Positions 10,297-22,704 of a stretch of DNA of 64,000 nucleotides are shown piece after piece (position 1 is the first letter of the stretch; each line of letters opens with the position of its first letter). The notes under the pieces are model-generated. The model was not told the DNA's origin and ran no database searches. It saw only the letters and a list, made by a program, of their open reading frames with translations. Source of the DNA: Corticium candelabrum (taxonomy: Eukaryota > Porifera > Homoscleromorpha > Homosclerophorida > Plakinidae); the NCBI RefSeq assembly GCF_963422355.1, contig NC_085085.1:14645317-14709316 (forward strand), read 5' to 3'. The position numbers and the translations under genes are program-made.

Positions 10297-11584
10297 AAAT
10301 ATTCACCTGTCGGCTTCCGTACTTCCCTCTTTCGTGCCATAGCTATGCAGACATTAGAAGAGCGCGAGGCGAGAGACATAATATAATTTGTAAAACTTCT
10401 TGCAACGTACTCATGGGCGTAACCAGGTCTAATTTTTAGGGGTTTAATTTGATATTAATGATATATTTTGATATCAATTTAGGGTACGTTTAATCTAAGT
10501 AACTAAAAGTTGTATGGTATTCGTAGGCGCCTTGCGTTCGTGAGTAACACGTGCAACGGAGATTTTAGGCTTTCTCCGCCGCGGGGGGCGTGACCGGCTG
10601 GACACTCGAGCCGACAGAGATTTCAGACCGTCTACTGAAACGCCGAGTTCTAGCTAGACAGTACGTATTTGTTGAAACCCTAGCTGTCATGGAAGTAAAC
10701 ATGCAAACTTCCTAGTAGTTTAGCTTATATTACGTGTATAGGCCTGGTATAGGTAGTCGTCGTTTTGCGATCGTGATCAAGACAATTGAAATGTACAGTC
10801 TAGGTATGCACTCAGTTCCGTTGTAACGACGGTGGTATGGTATTCACTGACATAGAAATTGATATCAGCAAACATTGACTATCAACAGTGTTAGATGCAG
10901 CACACTGTGCTGCACAGTGTAGTAATTTACGTAAAGGATTGATCATACTGTAGTACGGGACGTGTGAATAGTTGACTGTAGGTGGCATTCAGCTCCTGAA
11001 GGTGTTTCTTGGTTGTCGAGTACACACAGTCCCTAGCTACAATACAAAAGGATGGGGCGACGACAGTTCATGAAGCATTTTCGCCGCCGTTTGGTCACGT
11101 GCACGAATCGTTCCTAGACTCATTTGTAATCGGACACGGAAACAACTTTTTAAGGTAGGTCCTATCTGAAACGTGGTGGTGGGGAGGAGAAATTTGAGAT
11201 TTGTGTACACACACACACACACACACACGCACGCACGCACGCACACACACACACACCACACTGTTGCCTTGCAACAGTTGAAAACAATGCATTCCACATG
11301 TGACGAGTAGGTGTAGCCTGTGACTACCAGTCCACTGCACACATAGCCTGTCTGGGAGAAGCGAATATTTTGAGCTCTGCATTCATTCCAGGATTTTAAG
11401 AATGATATATAGTTACTAATACAGTGTACAAGCAAAAAACACGTGGAAAACTAATAGATTACTTACAACAAGCCAATTAAAACAAAAATCTAAAACTGAA
11501 GTTCACCATTAAAAGAAAAAGCAAAACAATTAATAACATAAAGACTAGAACATCATTTATCGGGCTTTCTCATTGTAGTACTAT
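10297..11584. other. Gap between the MULE and the Roco gene
   Basis: No convincing exon is visible. It contains a (CA)n/(CGCA)n microsatellite at about 11208-11255 and a GC-rich patch near 10570-10610. Only short, repeat-driven open frames overlap it. It includes the 3' flank of the Roco gene. Confidence 0.5.
11208..11256. repeat. (CA)n/(CGCA)n microsatellite
   Basis: Alternating CA and GCAC units in the 3' flank of the Roco gene. Confidence 0.9.
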
Positions 11585-14500
11585 CTAACAATAATAATTA
11601 TTATTAACAGTTATTGAAGGCATAAAGCCAGCAGCAACATTGTGTCCTGACACTTCAAAGTTTCCAGAAGCTTTTATTTCATCATAACATTCGTTGCCTC
11701 GACCAAGATTCAACAACAACAAATTTGCAATATCAAATCTTCGTATTGCACTAAGACCCTCAATTAAACTGCCAATGATGGCTTTGTCTCCATATTCTTC
11801 AGACCACTTCTTTAGAAGGCAAATGAAAGGACTGTCACAAGGTATGGGTGGAGGAGATTCTCCAACCAGGCATTCCCACAATCCCCTCCAGTTCCCCTTT
11901 CGTTGTCCAACAGCACTGCCAGCTGATGCACTCCCACAAAGTGGTTGGTCAGGCCAAGGTTTCTCAGGCCAAGGTTTCTCAGGCCAAGGTTTCTCAGGCC
12001 AAGGTTTCTCAGGCCAAGGTTCCTCGTCATCCAGGAGTACTGCAACAGCCGTCAACAAAGGCTTAAGTCGATCTTGGGTTAGAAGATGCTGCACACTGTC
12101 TTTAACTACAATCCAATTATACAACTCATAAAGATTTCAATGCAATAATGTGCCACACTTAGTTAATACCTGATAGATAATTAGGCTTAGAGCTGTCTGT
12201 ACTCTGAAAACAATCATGACCAACCTACACAGTCCATTTTCAATACTAACTGTACATACAGAAACTTAAAAGTAATTAATTATACTTTATCATCTCTCAA
12301 ACTAGCTTCAAACTGATCAGAGTCTCCTGTAACATCCGCTTCCTGCTTAAAAAGTAGACTGAACAAATGATAGGAATGTTTCACAATGAACCAAAAGTAC
12401 CTTTTTGTCTTTAAACCATAAATGAAATAGTTCCGGTGTGGCCATCACTTTCCCATCATCACTTTTCAACTGAAATACACCTGAACGTTTCTTCTTGACT
12501 TTATAAAAGACAGAAAAATTCTGGTCTTCATTGAGAAATCCTCTCTGTAGCTTATCTAGACCAGGAAAATCCGTCCTCAACGTGTTTGCCACCTTGGATT
12601 GGACAATATTTCGAGCTTTCTCACAGTAACTGGCAGAGTGACTGTCAAACTTGTCATCAACTATGTACATTGACAATTGCAAATATCCATTTTTTAGAAC
12701 CAAATGAAGTCTGTGACCGTCAACAACATTGAACACACCTGCTCGATAAAATAGCTGTGGCAAATACCTATACTTATTCACTAGATGAGCCAACAAGCGA
12801 GTAGCAAGTTGTTCAGGAATTCGACATTTCGGAAGACGAAACCAGAGGTGAGTAACCTTCTCTCCTACCTGCAAATAATCCTTCTCAAGCAACTGTTTAC
12901 TTGGACACAGCAGAGAAGGTACAAAAAACGCCTTTAGACCTGGAACAGGCAAACTGTCAACACTAGAAGACATGGGCTGCCGAGATGCATTGCCACCAGA
13001 TGTTCTCTGTGCTGGCAACATAAAAGGACATATAAGATCATATGATTCCATCAACTTTAGTATTTTCTGGTTCATTTCTTCTGAGCCTTCGAGTAGATAC
13101 AATGCAAAAGAAAGTGTAAGAATGCCTTTCTGCTGCAAATCAGCCAAATCAGGCCAAAACCTACAATTAATGTCATTTTTCCAATGTATTGTCAGTACTT
13201 TGCAAAACTGTTCAGTCATCCATTGTGGATCAATGACTAATGACTTCTGATGCGTATCAAATAAGACAACAGGTCGATGAAGCACCACACCCTTTCTACT
13301 CAAAAATGCCACCGCTTTGTCAAAGTCTGCATCACCTCTAAACAAGTTCAACTGACTGGCTAAGTGTATCAAATCTGTAAAAGACACAATCTGTACTTTG
13401 CTCCTAAGTTCTCTAATAACCATTGCAAGCTGAAACCATCGAACTGGTACTTTTTCTGTTCTATCAACAGCCCGTTTCTCAATAACATTCTTCAATACCC
13501 GAACACCTTCATCCAAATCTGTTTCTTTGCCTTTACCAGACAGTGTATTGTCAACACAAATAAATTCCCTGCCATTTTCACGACAAAGAATGTAGTCTTT
13601 ATATGGCTTTCCATCTAACATCCTTCTCACATACTCAGACTGCTCACTTAGCAAACAATCTGAAACCTTTAGAGCTTGGTCTTTATGGGTTCCAACAAGG
13701 CACATACCAGGCATGCTACTACTTTGAGAAGTTATAAAAGCATGGGATAGCCATTCTTCCACAACTTCCCAGTTAGTCATGTGAAGCATGCCCCAAAAAA
13801 GTTCAGAAACTTCCTTATATATAAAAGATGAATGTTTGCAAGGATCCTGAAGACGAGTAGAAGCATCAAATACTATTAATTTCAGTGCCTCTCCGTCTAA
13901 AAAAGGAGCATGGCTGGGTTGGTACACAGTATGACCTCCATAATCAAACACTGACACAAGAATTTGACGGTCTTGACATTTCAGTGATAATTCTCCTCGA
14001 TGGTATTGTCCTATCAATTGTTTTACTTCATCAGATATTTCGTCTGGTGATTCAGGCTTCACTTTAGATAGCAATTTCTTCACAAATTCCTCCGTAAAGT
14101 CACACTCTTGTGTCTCTTGAGTCTCAATGCTGCCACTTGTTTTGGTTGTTGGCTCAAGCTGTTTCAATGTTGTCGTTGTTTGGGTCTCTTGATTGTTACT
14201 GTTCACCGAATCCACCTGCACGTTTGAACTCGAAATCTCACTAGAGATAATTGACAGATGATTACCTTTTAGATTTCGTCCTGACCTCAATCTTTCAGCA
14301 ATATTTGAAGCAATGAAATGATTACATAGTTGAGTTAAGTCTTCACCTTCTTTGGACACTTTCCAGTCTTGCAGATGACTAACAGCAATATCCATAGCTT
14401 TCACACCCTGTGTGCTTGATAAAGTACTTATGTAATGCTGTCCAGTCAATGACCGTGTCAGACTTGTCTTACCAACTTTATCTCGACCAACAACGTCAAT

Positions 14501-16429
14501 GCGAAGAAAACTTACTTCAATGAAGCCATCAACAGTAAATTCATGACAATATAAATGCAAACAAGGATCCTGTGGAATGTACCCAGAAGAAGACAGAGAG
14601 CTTGCCATTGGGCTATCCCTACTTTGTAATTTCTGCTTTGAAGCAACTTTTTGTTTTGAAGTAGTAGAATCTCCTTCACCTTGAACAACCAAACTATTTA
14701 TTGATTCCTTTTGAGATGGAGTGCCAAGCTGATGTCCATTTTCTTGTTTCTGTAATTCAGTCTCTAGTACACCACTGTTCTGATCAGAAAATGACAGTGT
14801 TTCTTCACTCAATGTCAACTGACCTGAACCATTTCCTTTCTCAGTTTGCATTGATTCAGCTAGACTCATACTAATTGCCAGATCAATTTCATGGTCATTA
14901 AAACCATCACTACCAACCAAACTGATTTGCATATCTTGCTTTAAATCTAGACTACCTGCACTCTGAGGCTGTCTTGATCGTGACTCTTGCAAGGACAATT
15001 TCAAAGCCTTCTGAAGGTCACCATCTTCCTGCAATGTTCCAGCTCTTTCTTGTGAAGGCGTGTTTTCATCATATAAATCTTCAATGCGCAATAGGCCTGC
15101 CTCATACATTTGTAACAAGTTGCCTTTGTAAAACTCATCCTGTGGAACACGAAACTCTATAAACTGTATGTTCCCATCACTTGGGACTGACAAATTCGAC
15201 TTCATGTGGTCACTAAGAAATCGCACAAATGTAAGCTGCACTCCAAACTCCTTGCAGTCATTGTATTGACCTAACTGAAATCTAGAACAGTGATAGCGAG
15301 CTGCCTGAATGGCATCCAAATAAAGTTGAGTGAAAATGTTAGGAACACTCCTAGTCACTACAACAAATTCTCGTGCCTCATTTCTAAATATTCGTGCTTC
15401 CATTGGATTCAGTCCAACACCAAACTTGTAAAATCCTGCACTCCATCGAGAGTTCAAAACGGCAACTTTTCGATGAAAATCAAATATGAATATAATGTGT
15501 GGTTCTCTTAGTTGAAGATGACTTCGAACATCTCGTGAAAACTGATCTGCTTCTCGTTGAATTTGTCCATAACTTGCACCCCCTACACTAGCTGGCACAT
15601 AACCTGACCTTACTTCCTCAAGACTACGTTGAACTTTCTTTCTGATCTGTTCAAAAGAGGACTTTAAAGCATTAGCAGCTCCACCAACTTCTGAAGAAGG
15701 CCACAGCTTCAAGTCGACCGCAGATGAGTCAATATACTGAGCTACAACTTCAGAGAGATTTGATATCCCATCTGTCATGTATTCATGATTCAAATCGTTA
15801 CACTGAGCACCCAGTACTTGATAAGGTATGCGTGTCACCATAAAAAACAGATGAAATGCAAACTGTTCAATTAGAATAACTGTTTGTCGAGCTAAATAAA
15901 AATCAGTATTAAGAATAAAATCTCTTATAATTTACAACGACTGATTGCTGCACAGTGCTGTACCTGTGGTTCTGTTAGAAAAGTCACCATCCACAGCAGA
16001 TAAACCTAAATCAGAGCTTTGCCAAGATTGCAATGCTGGATGAAGATGTAGCTGTTCTTCTGGTTCTCTAGACCAGTTGCTTTCTGACAAGCCTGCAGAA
16101 TTAGTCGAAGAAAATTTGCGAGCAACTCCTAAAGAATGTCCACATTGAAATCCTGAAGATGTGCTTGAGACCGACTGCAGAAAAGGCTTGTTCCTTTGTG
16201 AAGATTCCGAACGAGGTACAGTAACAGAGTGTGCCTGATCAGCAGTCAAGTGTGAACTCAAGCTAGTCATATGCCTTGTAATATGCAAAAATTGAGGAAA
16301 TGCCACAATTGCTTGACAAAAGGACCATGCTATTGTAGCTCCATGTGGTGTTAAAGAAACAACCATCTCACTTCCCTGATAAGCACAAACTATAAACGTT
16401 CTGCGGCTATCAACATCAGCTACAAACAT
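11585..16429 (-). CDS. Roco GTPase with two UIMs, Roc-COR and a Death-like C-terminus
   Basis: The main exon (12402-15841 and a little upstream) encodes over 1,150 residues. Residues 1-265 are unassigned. Two ubiquitin-interacting motifs follow at about 275-286 (LQKALKLSLQES) and 318-329 (IDLAISMSLAES). The Roc GTPase has a P-loop at 451-460 (GRDKVGKTSL), a G3-like FDYGGH near 632-637 and G4 THKD at 718-721. COR starts near 798 (VPVRWFQLAMVI). The 3' end splices (donor at about 12400) through two small exons (about 12286-12343 and 12169-12205) into 11585-12101. That last exon encodes five PWPEK repeats and then a tail resembling the second half of a Death domain (LLKKWSEEYGDKA, LIEGLSAIRRFDIAN). 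A candidate 5' exon (15963-16429) ends with a donor ACAG|GTACAG. Family knowledge: Roco proteins such as LRRK2 and DAPK1 are dimeric GTPases in stress and death signalling. The ubiquitin and death links here are inferred from domains. The true start is unresolved. Confidence 0.8.
11951..12025. repeat. 15-bp in-frame tandem repeat, five copies, in the Roco gene
   Basis: The unit AGGCCAAGGTTTCTC is repeated five times, the last copy with one change. On the minus strand each unit adds PWPEK to the Roco protein just before the Death-like tail. Copies are nearly identical, implying recent expansion and probable length variation. Confidence 0.95.
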
Positions 16430-17642
16430 TTACCGCATCGATGGCATCCAGATCCCGTAGTATAGAAACAAAAGAACCTCGTACATTGTCTATTATTACA
16501 AGTATATCGATGACATTTGTAAACATTGTCAGTACAGTCATTTCAGTACATGCACTGCTACTTCACCATAAATATGCATTACATTCATAACTATCTATAC
16601 AAACTACAACATAAGTCTAACAGTTCAATACTATTTGAGCTGCAACTAGCTGAACCACACTAAAAGTGTCCACCCAGAAATAGTATAGTAAAAATTGACC
16701 GAGATTGCCAAAATAGGCATCAAGACAAGGCCTTTATCAACAAGTATTTTAAGTAGAGTAATGGTACTCTTGAAGAAAATTTATCTGGTCCAACTCAGTT
16801 CTGAAGTTGCTAGTGTGAAGGTGGTGTACTTAGAGACATAACCTTATAAGATCACTGGAAGAACCTGACAACAGAATTGATTTAGCAAGTAGAATCGTGC
16901 AGGTCCATTATATATTACACACAAGCTCTGTAGCAAAGTGATTCATCATGGCTAAAAATAAAACTGTCCTAAAACATGATGCAGGTGATGTTGCATAAGT
17001 TACAATGTCCTCTACTTACAGTGATAGGTGCTTCAGTATAAAATGTTAGCGTGCCTAGAGTGCTGGTACCGGTACGGACACTGTTGTTGTTGCAGTACTG
17101 GTAGGTAGCACGTTGCCCATAGGCACTGCAGAGATAGTAGATTAATTAGCTAGTATTAAATTAGGGAGCAACTCCAGTATCCACTAACCCGTCCTACGAA
17201 CTGTACGTAACACCAGTTGCCACCTGCTCCTTCTGCCGACCCTGGACAGCATAGAAACCGACACTACCACCCCTACGAATTTGTCACAACTCCTATTGAC
17301 AACGCCGGCAAGGATGGTGAACAATGTACTGCTGACTGGGTGTTCCCACCACACCAGTCGCTTCGCTCCCCTTGCCCTAGAGCCTCCATTTAACCAATTG
17401 GCACAGTATACAAGTTGCTGGAGTAGTCACAAGACATAACATGCAAAACCAGGTTGGGGATGAGACTACAATTAAACATTATGAAGTGGAAATGAATTCC
17501 AATATGGACAACACACGCTACCTACCAGCCCTGCAACAGAGTCCGTACAGTACCAGTACTCTAGCCACAATCATAAAATATATCAAATAGCAGAGATTAT
17601 CTTAAAGCAAACAAGTGGAAAAGCACGACAAGACTCACAGAA
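16430..17642. other. Upstream region of the Roco gene, no clear gene
   Basis: A possible minus-strand exon at about 16438-16540 (a short frame reading FVSILRDLDAIDA before a GTAAAT donor) may be 5' sequence of the Roco gene, but it cannot be joined in frame with confidence. The rest shows no coding signal. Confidence 0.35.
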
Positions 17643-17650
17643 TGTTACTG

Positions 17651-18925
17651 CAGTGTTCTCCCCAGGCATCTCAAGACGTGGCGGCCGCTACGCCTTGGCT
17701 AAATTTTACAAGGACACGCCCAATCCCGCTGGCTAACGCCGCCACGCCTTGACTTATGCCCGCCACGCCTTCCTATCTATGTCCTAGGCAAGAAATGGGA
17801 GACTAGTGGTTTGGGTTCTTGTTTTTACGAATAAAACACCTGTTGTTGTTGTTGTGGAAAGTCCAAAAGCAACGTCATAGAGATCGCTATGTCCAAAATA
17901 TAGTTATGACGTTGTTTCGAATCCGATCCGACGTCATTTGGTGGCGTATTCGCCCACATTCCAATCCGTATATGAGTCATGCCCTCAGCAGCCGTTTGTG
18001 CCGTGGAGTCGTTATTGGTGCATTGAGAGAATACAAAGTCACAGGAAAAAGTACATCAACAAATTGTGTTGTTGAAGTGATAGCCCAATTTCTCGTTCTT
18101 CTAGTGGCGTTTTTGGCACTTACGGAAGCCGATCTGGGAGGCGTTACCCTACACATAATACAAAGCACTGATTACAGACGCCAAAACGTGCTTGAACGGC
18201 ATCGGCCCAAAGCCAAAGTTAGCGAAAGCATTGCTCAGGTTAGTGTAGACACGTTCGCAGTTTCGAAAACTTGTAGATCTCGGCGAGCATGCTGATACGC
18301 TGCGCACGTCTCTAGTGCACGGAAAATTGTCACCGACCGCTTAGTGAACTTGTCTACTAGTGCTACGTTACTAACTAAAGCTATTACAATCAATTTTGTG
18401 ATTTGCATTGGCTTGAAATCTAGTGGGAGGCGCAGCGACATGTATGCAGATTAGAAAGAAGCCCGGATGAGAAGTGGGGCGCTACAGGGCTAGTGATAGC
18501 TAGCCTCGAATTTCCAGACCAGAGAGCGCACGAACTCTAGTCTGGACCAAGTCGATACTAAAATGATTTCGGAAGTATTTATCAATAGTGTGCTAAATGG
18601 TGTCTACCAGCGTAGGATCGTTTTACCTAGATCAACATATCATTTGTAAATGCCATGAGATCTCACGAACAAAGAAGAAAGAAGCCCGGATGGGAAGTGG
18701 GGCTATACAGGGCTAGTGATAGCTTGCTTGTGTTGTACTCTGTCCACGCATAGAAATGTTGTACAGCTAACATTTTAGACCTAACAAGCACCCTATGTTC
18801 TAGCACTGTACCGAAAAGCCAGGAAACGCCACTCAGATGACCACACCCACGTTTGAAACAACCACGCCCAATCCATTTAGCCACGCCTACACCGCCACGC
18901 CTTTGAGATATTCTGGGGAGAACAC
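17651..18925. mobile_element. Non-autonomous hAT-like element flanked by TGTTACTG
   Basis: The ends are inverted: CAGTGTTCTCCCCAG at 17651 and CTGGGGAGAACAC(TG) at 18913-18927. Similarity continues inward over about 60 bp (GACGTGGCGG..., TGGCTAAAT). The same 8 bp, TGTTACTG, precede the left end (17643-17650) and abut the right end (18926-18933), matching the 8-bp duplication made by hAT transposases. The TIR also fits the CAGTG hAT start, although the last two bases of the TIR and the duplication overlap. Internal open frames (for example 17819-18295) resemble no transposase. Confidence 0.8.
18453..18724. repeat. 49-bp direct repeat pair inside the hAT-like element
   Basis: The segment beginning AGAAAGAAGCCCGGATGAGA at 18453-18501 recurs at 18676-18724 with four differences. 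The sequences outside the two copies differ, so this is not a simple tandem array. It could mark the ends of a further small insertion or internal duplication. Confidence 0.7.
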
Positions 18926-19165
18926 TGTTACTGTAAACTTTGAAAATAACTTTCATGTCTAGAAATGTTTTCATCACACTCTTGTATCACCAGGGTATAA
19001 AAATGCACTATGTCTCCCTGCCTCTCAGCTCCGCAAAACCAGCTTCAGTTTGAACATACCAAAGAAGTAAAAGCTCCTAATTAATTAACGTGTAACTCTA
19101 CAATAAATTTAAGAAAAAAGCCACAAAATTCATGCATTCACGTCGACGTCACCAACAAAGCAACA

Positions 19166-19348
19166 TTATATAATATCGGTTTCGGTTTCACAAATTATAA
19201 AAACTTCGTTTGCCACACCTTTCTTAATAGTAAACCTGGTGCTTTCTTGCGTTGTCGTGTCGTGTTTCAGCATGTTGTCTGCTAGTGGCACCAACGCCTC
19301 AACACTCGTAAACACCTCAATAACGGTGAGTTCCCCTTCAGTGCTCAT
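19166..19348 (-). CDS. Small unrecognised frame opposite the CHFR promoter
   Basis: A 60-codon frame starts 296 bp from the CHFR start in head-to-head orientation. The sequence begins MSTEGELTVIEVFTSVEALV and is acidic with alternating hydrophobic residues, unlike random translation, and the region before the ATG (GGAGAGGGAA) is purine-rich. No family is recognised. It could be a small protein, or the first exon of a longer gene if the GAG|GTGTTT site is used as a donor. Confidence 0.3.
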   Translation of the reverse strand: MSTEGELTVIEVFTSVEALVPLADNMLKHDTTTQESTRFTIKKGVANEVFIICETETDII

Positions 19349-19644
19349 TTCCCTCTCCTACACAAATCAAACAAATCACACTTTATTCGTAAATAACTAT
19401 CATCAAGCACTCACTATAAGTCCTTTGTATTTCTCTACAAGGTCCTTTGTACCCGCATGAGCAGGAAAAAAGCTAGACGAAGCCATGGCTTTTGCTGCAA
19501 GCCTCCTGCTCACCAAATATGCAGAAAACTCAGTACACAACACGACACCAACACAGTTGCCACTCTAGAAAGCGAAAGAGAAGAATTGAGGTTATTGCGT
19601 TTCCAACGCGCGTTAGTTAAACCCCGCCTTCTCGCGCAACGGTG

Positions 19645-22552
19645 ATGTCGGGCTGGGCGCAATTGGTGGATGATGTTGGAAATCGTTCCGATTTGTGTGA
19701 AGAGGACATAGTGATCGGAAGAGCAAGAGGCAAGTTGCAGGCATCTAGGGTATTTCACTGTAGTTGTTGCTTTCTGTCTCCTAGGAAGACTTGTTCTGCT
19801 GATGAGATCACTAATGTTCTTTCTAATGTTCTCTCTAGAATGCAACATCTCTCTCACTTCCAATAGGCTCGTTTCGGCTCGCCACTGTAGAATATTTAGA
19901 GACAGTGAAGGAAAAATTTGGTTATCAGACACCAGGTTTGTGTTTACGTAGCTAGACTATAGCATTCTACGTAGAATTTCTTACTCAGCACGAATGGCAC
20001 GCTGGTGAATGACAACAAGATCACCAACGGACAGGTGAATTTAGTAACCAATTACTGTGCTAGATTGACTGCTGGTCTACGTGTTAGTTATTAATTAAAT
20101 ACTTTATTTTGATATTTATTAATAGAAGGTACAGCTTTCCAGTGGTGATGTCATTAGAGTAGTTTTTAAGAGAGGCGACGATAGAAGTGAGTTAGTTCTC
20201 TGGTTGAAATCTACCATCCTGTGAGTGTGTTCTGGCATCTGTATGGTATGTTATTCTGCTTGTTAGATGTGACTTATCGATTTGAAGTTGTACAAGACCA
20301 AGAACAGACATTGGAGATGACACAGGAATATGATGAAGAGGAAGATGACACAAGCATAACAAAAAGTTTTAATACAATGTTTATGTTATCGTATTGTATC
20401 ACATAAATTTGTGCCCAGAAATACCTAAGCACAATGTCCCTGATCCTTCCAATACTGTCTGCTGCACAGATGACGCTGCAGTTCTGGTATTGCAGTCTAC
20501 TTATCATCTAAACCGGCATGCCAATAATTGCTTTAACTCTAATCGATAGGATTGTACCGAGCCTCTCGCTAAAGTTGCTCATCTAGAAGATCAGTTGATA
20601 GGCAATCGTGTTGATGCCAAGAACAAGTCTAACCCAACAAAAGATGACATGGAGGAATCTCTCATATGTGGGATATGCAAGGTTGCACAAGTACTGCTAC
20701 TCTATTTTTCTATCAGATATGCATGGTCTTTTCTTATAGGAAATACTACACAACTGTGTCAGCCTTCAGCCTTGCATGCACGCTTTCTGTGCTGGTTGTT
20801 ATTCGATGTGGATGGAAAGATCTAAAGATTGTCCACAAGTGCAACTACACCAATTCCCTTAAATCTTTTAGACTTAGTGTGACAGTAGATATTTTGTTAT
20901 GATGAACAGTGTAGAGGCAAGGTACAGAGAGTCAGCAAGAATCACATTGTCAACAACTTAGTCGATGCTTATCTCAAAATCCATCCAGGTGCTTGTTACT
21001 ATGAATTATTCATACTTTGGTGAACTGATTCGAAGAAGAACCCAAGTGTGATATTGTATGTTTGCAGAGAAGAAGCGAAGTGATGATGACTTGAAGGAGT
21101 TGGATGCACAAAACAAAATAACTGAAGAAATGGTTGAATCGGTACCAGCACTTCTTGTTGTCTTAAATCAACAACTGTCCTCTAGATGTATCCAAAAACT
21201 AAACGAGGTTGGTCAGATGACGAATATCATGATAGTGATGAGGACAGTGCAGAAGATTCAGACACGCCTCTTGATTCTGATGACAGTTCAACTGCAGTTG
21301 CTGCTGTGATTCCTGTCAGTCAGCCTCCTCCTATGAAATGTCGTCAATGTCCAGGATATTCTGATACAACAGTAACTTCATCTGTAACTGCTTCAGACTC
21401 TAGCTCTTCTTCTAGTGCAGCTGTTATTGCGATCACTGCTCCACCATACACTTGTAATATTCCAGCAATTCACATTATCTGCCACTGCTGCATGCAACCA
21501 ATGCCAAACTGTGCTGTTGTTATGCCAGCAGACAGGGTAGTACCAGAACAAAAATGTATGAACGTTGTGTTATTATGTTCACATTGACTACCAGTAATTG
21601 TCTGCTTGCCAGGTGATGTCTGCTGTCAATCCTACTGCCATCTATACTGGGGCTGTAATGCTTTGAACTGCAGAGGTTGTTTGGGCCGTTTCTCTGGTAT
21701 TTCACTTTAGTCTTCATATCGTGTGTCACCTTGAAGTACAAGGTACTTTGTTGTTGTTTCTGTAGAAATTAATCTATCGGACACTCATCTAAATGGGATT
21801 TTAAATAAAGGCAACATATATGAGTCAGATGTACTAAAGGTATCATCGGTTATTGTCACACTCAGTATAGCAGTCCCCTTGCCTATTATAGATAATTAAT
21901 TAACATTAAACAGTTCAGTCATCCTCTTATGAGATGAAAGGTGTTACTACGCATACAGTGCAAGGGTTGTTGCAATATGTACTGTTAGTCCAACCACACC
22001 CTGCACTGCTGGTGTTGCAGCAATTGTCTTCATCTACAGGATTGTCTGAAAGCGAAAGGGCTAACGATACGCGATGTATTAAAAGATTGTGCAGCCAAAC
22101 TAGACAATGGTGAATACCAGAACATAGGTAATGTACACGTTGTTGGTTACCTAGTTATTATTTGCTTAAACTGTTATGTTCACAGGAGCTACACGAGTTC
22201 CACTTCGTTCCGATACTACAATCTGCTATAGATGCTGTCTGACAAACTTTCAACAGCTCGTCTATTTCTATAGGAAAGATCTTCCTGTAGAAGATTTACC
22301 AAGTAGGAAACTCTATTTGTTGCCACTCGACCAAGCAACTCATGTTTAATGCTCATTCCAGTCGAAGTGGTCAGTCGACCCGACTGTTACTGGGGCAAGA
22401 ACTGCCGAACGCAATACAACAAGCCACACCATGCCAGGTCTTCCCTACATTCAAAGCATTGCTCATATTGTACAACAAGGTTATACAAAACATCTTGTCT
22501 TTGTTTGATTTGCAGACATTTCAATCACATCTGTGAGCAAACTCGATTCTGA
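19645..22552 (+). CDS. CHFR: CHFR, FHA-RING-PBZ E3 ubiquitin ligase
   Basis: Short exons give the complete CHFR architecture. The FHA domain comes from exons 19645-19729, 19839-19935, 19989-20034 and 20126-20186 (TSNRLVSARHCRIF, STNGTLVNDNKI, LSSGDVIRVVF). The RING comes from exons near 20549-20681 (ESLICGICK), 20740-20830 (CVSLQPCMHAFCAGCYSMW) and 20908-20987 (CRGKVQRVSKNHIVNNLVDA). The cysteine-rich region includes KCRQCPGY, CHCCMQPMPN and CHLYWGCNALNCRGCLG. The C-terminal poly(ADP-ribose)-binding zinc finger reads RPDCYWGKNCRTQ, then FNHICEQTRF before the stop. Known role: mitotic-stress checkpoint ligase acting with PARP1, in the nucleus. Intron 1 starts with GC (AGAG|GCAAGT). Exon limits between FHA and RING, and in the acidic linker, are approximate. 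Confidence 0.92.
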
Positions 22553-22704
22553 TAAGATGGCGCTATGGTTGTTTGAACATCTGAAGAGATTTGCGTTAGT
22601 AGTTACTGTCATGCATAAAATAGATCTCATGGGCAATGTACATATGTTGCACTCAAACTAGTCGGACTGTATCACAAGATTATCTCTCTACACGCCTACA
22701 CCCG

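Noticed and set aside
17819-18295. 158-codon frame inside the hAT-like element
   Set aside because: It lacks any transposase motif and crosses terminal-repeat sequence; likely chance.
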